From NCBI RefSeq assembly GCF_001467585.1, contig NZ_LNXY01000031.1, positions 16,669 to 80,668 of the forward strand: a stretch of 64,000 bases of DNA, in the 5' to 3' direction. The stretch is from Legionella drozanskii LLAP-1 (GTDB taxonomy: Bacteria > Pseudomonadota > Gammaproteobacteria > Legionellales > Legionellaceae). A program made the translations under genes and the position numbers. Below are positions 62,599-64,000 of this stretch, piece by piece. Below the pieces are notes generated by a model. It did not search any database. It saw only the letters and a program-made list of their open reading frames with translations, and was not told the origin of the DNA. How positions within the stretch are numbered: position 1 is the first letter of the stretch; every line of letters starts with the position of its first letter.

Positions 62599-64000
62599 TG
62601 TCTGGCCCTTTAATTCTGATTGATGGATCCTCTTATTTTTTTCGGGCTTTTCATGCATTGCCCCCTCTTACCAACTCCAAAGGCCTGCCAACCGGAGCAG
62701 TCTACGGAGTAGCTAATATGGTAAGAAAAATAATGAAGGATTTTCAACCAGAAGAAATTGCCGTCATTTTTGATAGCAAAGGCAAGACATTTAGAGACGA
62801 ATGGTATCCCGAATATAAAGCCCATCGTCCTCCAATGCCTAACGATCTTCATTGTCAATTTCAACCGCTAATGGAGTTATTGGCCGCAATGGGCTTACCC
62901 TTGCTTATCGTTGACGGTGTAGAAGCGGATGATGTTATTGGTACACTTGCTCATTTAGCAACTGAAAAAGGACAGGCAGTACTCGTTTCGACCAGTGATA
63001 AAGACATGGCTCAATTAGTCAACGAGCATGTCACCCTCATTAACACCATGACGAATAAAACCCTCGACATCGCTGGTGTTATTGAGAAATTTGGCGTTCA
63101 TCCTAAGCAAATCATTGATTACCTAGCTTTGATTGGCGATAGCGTCGATAATGTTCCGGGGGTCACTAAATGCGGACCTAAAACAGCAGCAAAATGGCTG
63201 CAAGAATATCAAAACCTAGACAACTTGATGGCCAATGCTCAGGCAATTAGCGGTAAAATCGGCGAATATTTCCGCGCTAGTCTTGCGCATCTCCCTTTAT
63301 CAAAAAAATTAGTGACGATTAAAATCGATGTCGAACTCCCCTTAACTTTAGCGGATCTAAAACATAAAGCGCCTGATCGCGAAAAACTAATTGCGCTGCT
63401 GCGTGAATTAGAGTTTAAAACCTGGTTAAAGGAACAGTTAGAGCAGCAGTCGACACAAGAGGCAGGCTCCGCTGAAGAAACAACCCCCATTGAAGAAAAC
63501 CATTTTGTCGTTATTAATACCGACGCTCAACTCGATGAGTTGTTAAAACAATTAGCGTCTTGCCAAAGCTTCTCCATCAATGTAGAAACGACGAATTCTA
63601 ACGTCATGGAAGCTGAAATTGTTGGTATTGCTTTTGCTATTGCAGAAGGAGACTCAGTTTATATTCCTTTGGCTCACAAAGATAATAGTCAACAATTACC
63701 CCGAGACATCGTATTAAAGGCCTTAAAACCTATTCTTGAAAATGAGGAAATAGGGAAAATAGGCCAAAATTTAAAATACGATTACAACGCATTTAAGCAC
63801 TACGGTATTCATGCTCAAGGCCTAGTTTTCGATCCCATGCTGGAATCTTACGTTTTAAACTCCAACGCTAGCCAACATGATCTAGACTCGCTCTCGTTAA
63901 AATACCTCGGCCATAAACCGATTAGCCCGGAGACCATTGTCGGCAAAGGGGCAAAACAATTATGCTTTGATGAAGTACCTGTCATTAAAGCAGCAGCCTA
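62598..64000 (+). CDS. polA: DNA polymerase I, N-terminal half, cut by the window edge
   Basis: The frame is open for 467 codons to the window end. It has the 5'-3' exonuclease domain (about 1-290: LILIDGSSYFFRAFHA, VEADDVIGTLA, STSDKDMAQLV, LIGDSVDNVPG) and the beginning of the 3'-5' exonuclease domain. The proofreading motif Exo I reads SINVETT, where E. coli has FDTET: the first Asp is replaced by Asn, while the Exo II Asp in QNLKYDYNAF is kept. Whether the proofreading site works is therefore uncertain. The polymerase domain is beyond the window. The start overlaps the lpxD stop by one base. Confidence 0.95.
   Translation, partial: MSGPLILIDGSSYFFRAFHALPPLTNSKGLPTGAVYGVANMVRKIMKDFQPEEIAVIFDSKGKTFRDEWYPEYKAHRPPMPNDLHCQFQPLMELLAAMGLPLLIVDGVEADDVIGTLAHLATEKGQAVLVSTSDKDMAQLVNEHVTLINTMTNKTLDIAGVIEKFGVHPKQIIDYLALIGDSVDNVPGVTKCGPKTAAKWLQEYQNLDNLMANAQAISGKIGEYFRASLAHLPLSKKLVTIKIDVELPLTLADLKHKAPDREKLIALLRELEFKTWLKEQLEQQSTQEAGSAEETTPIEENHFVVINTDAQLDELLKQLASCQSFSINVETTNSNVMEAEIVGIAFAIAEGDSVYIPLAHKDNSQQLPRDIVLKALKPILENEEIGKIGQNLKYDYNAFKHYGIHAQGLVFDPMLESYVLNSNASQHDLDSLSLKYLGHKPISPETIVGKGAKQLCFDEVPVIKAAA

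Overview
The window looks like a chromosome segment of a Legionella-type gammaproteobacterium. The evidence is an IcmL/DotI-like secreted protein, several long proteins of the Dot/Icm-effector kind, an AT-rich genome, a tmRNA with tag ANEENFAGEGSIAA, and gammaproteobacterial housekeeping blocks (sdh, tkt-gap-pgk, gcv, lpxD-polA). This identification comes from gene content only. sdhA is cut by the left edge at its last codon, and polA is cut by the right edge.

Layout. Positions 1-3230 (minus) hold a succinate dehydrogenase operon in the unusual order sdhB-C-D-A, divergent from a single-subunit quinol nitric oxide reductase (3608-5914). A Tn3-family transposase tail, a large TPR-like repeat protein and an unrecognised effector-like gene follow, up to 10034.

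Positions 10380-32629 are a mobile island of about 22 kb inserted at the 3' end of ssrA (tmRNA). A 19-bp exact direct repeat marks its ends, with matching integrase arm-type motifs inside both ends. Its replication and recombination genes (integrase, AlpA, primase-helicase, HGGXSTG protein) sit at the ssrA end, next to a candidate replication origin with an 18-bp-arm palindrome. There are no capsid or conjugation genes, so it resembles a P4-like satellite or mobilisable island.

The island has two cargo blocks. The first (10661-15206, minus) is a five-gene operon: an SznF-like fused diiron oxidase-cupin enzyme, a Rieske ferredoxin, an MFS exporter, an ATP-grasp ligase and a small cupin. It is divergent from an XRE/S24-type regulator. 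Every metal ligand I recall from SznF, the enzyme that builds the N-nitrosourea of streptozotocin, is present at matching spacing, so this is a candidate nitrogen-nitrogen-bond natural product cluster and the most interesting item here. The second (18261-27739, minus) is a defence operon. It is a type I restriction-modification locus (half-size hsdS, hsdM, dinD, hsdS, hsdR, YgjP-like metallopeptidase) with a two-gene CD-NTase/SLATT module, CBASS-like, coupled between hsdS and hsdR.

Beyond the island come tmRNA, oligopeptidase A, a membrane protein of unknown role and tkt-gap-pgk (36790-41045). Next are an ABC importer with fused permeases, a possible small RNA, an IcmL-like protein and small secreted or membrane proteins. 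The glycine cleavage operon gcvT-H-PA-(YciI)-PB (47161-51825) follows. The right end holds an EAL-HDOD protein, an RMD1/DUF155 protein, an NCS2 purine permease, a large lipase-like candidate effector, a double GNAT protein, a FabF-like ketosynthase, lpxD and the start of polA.
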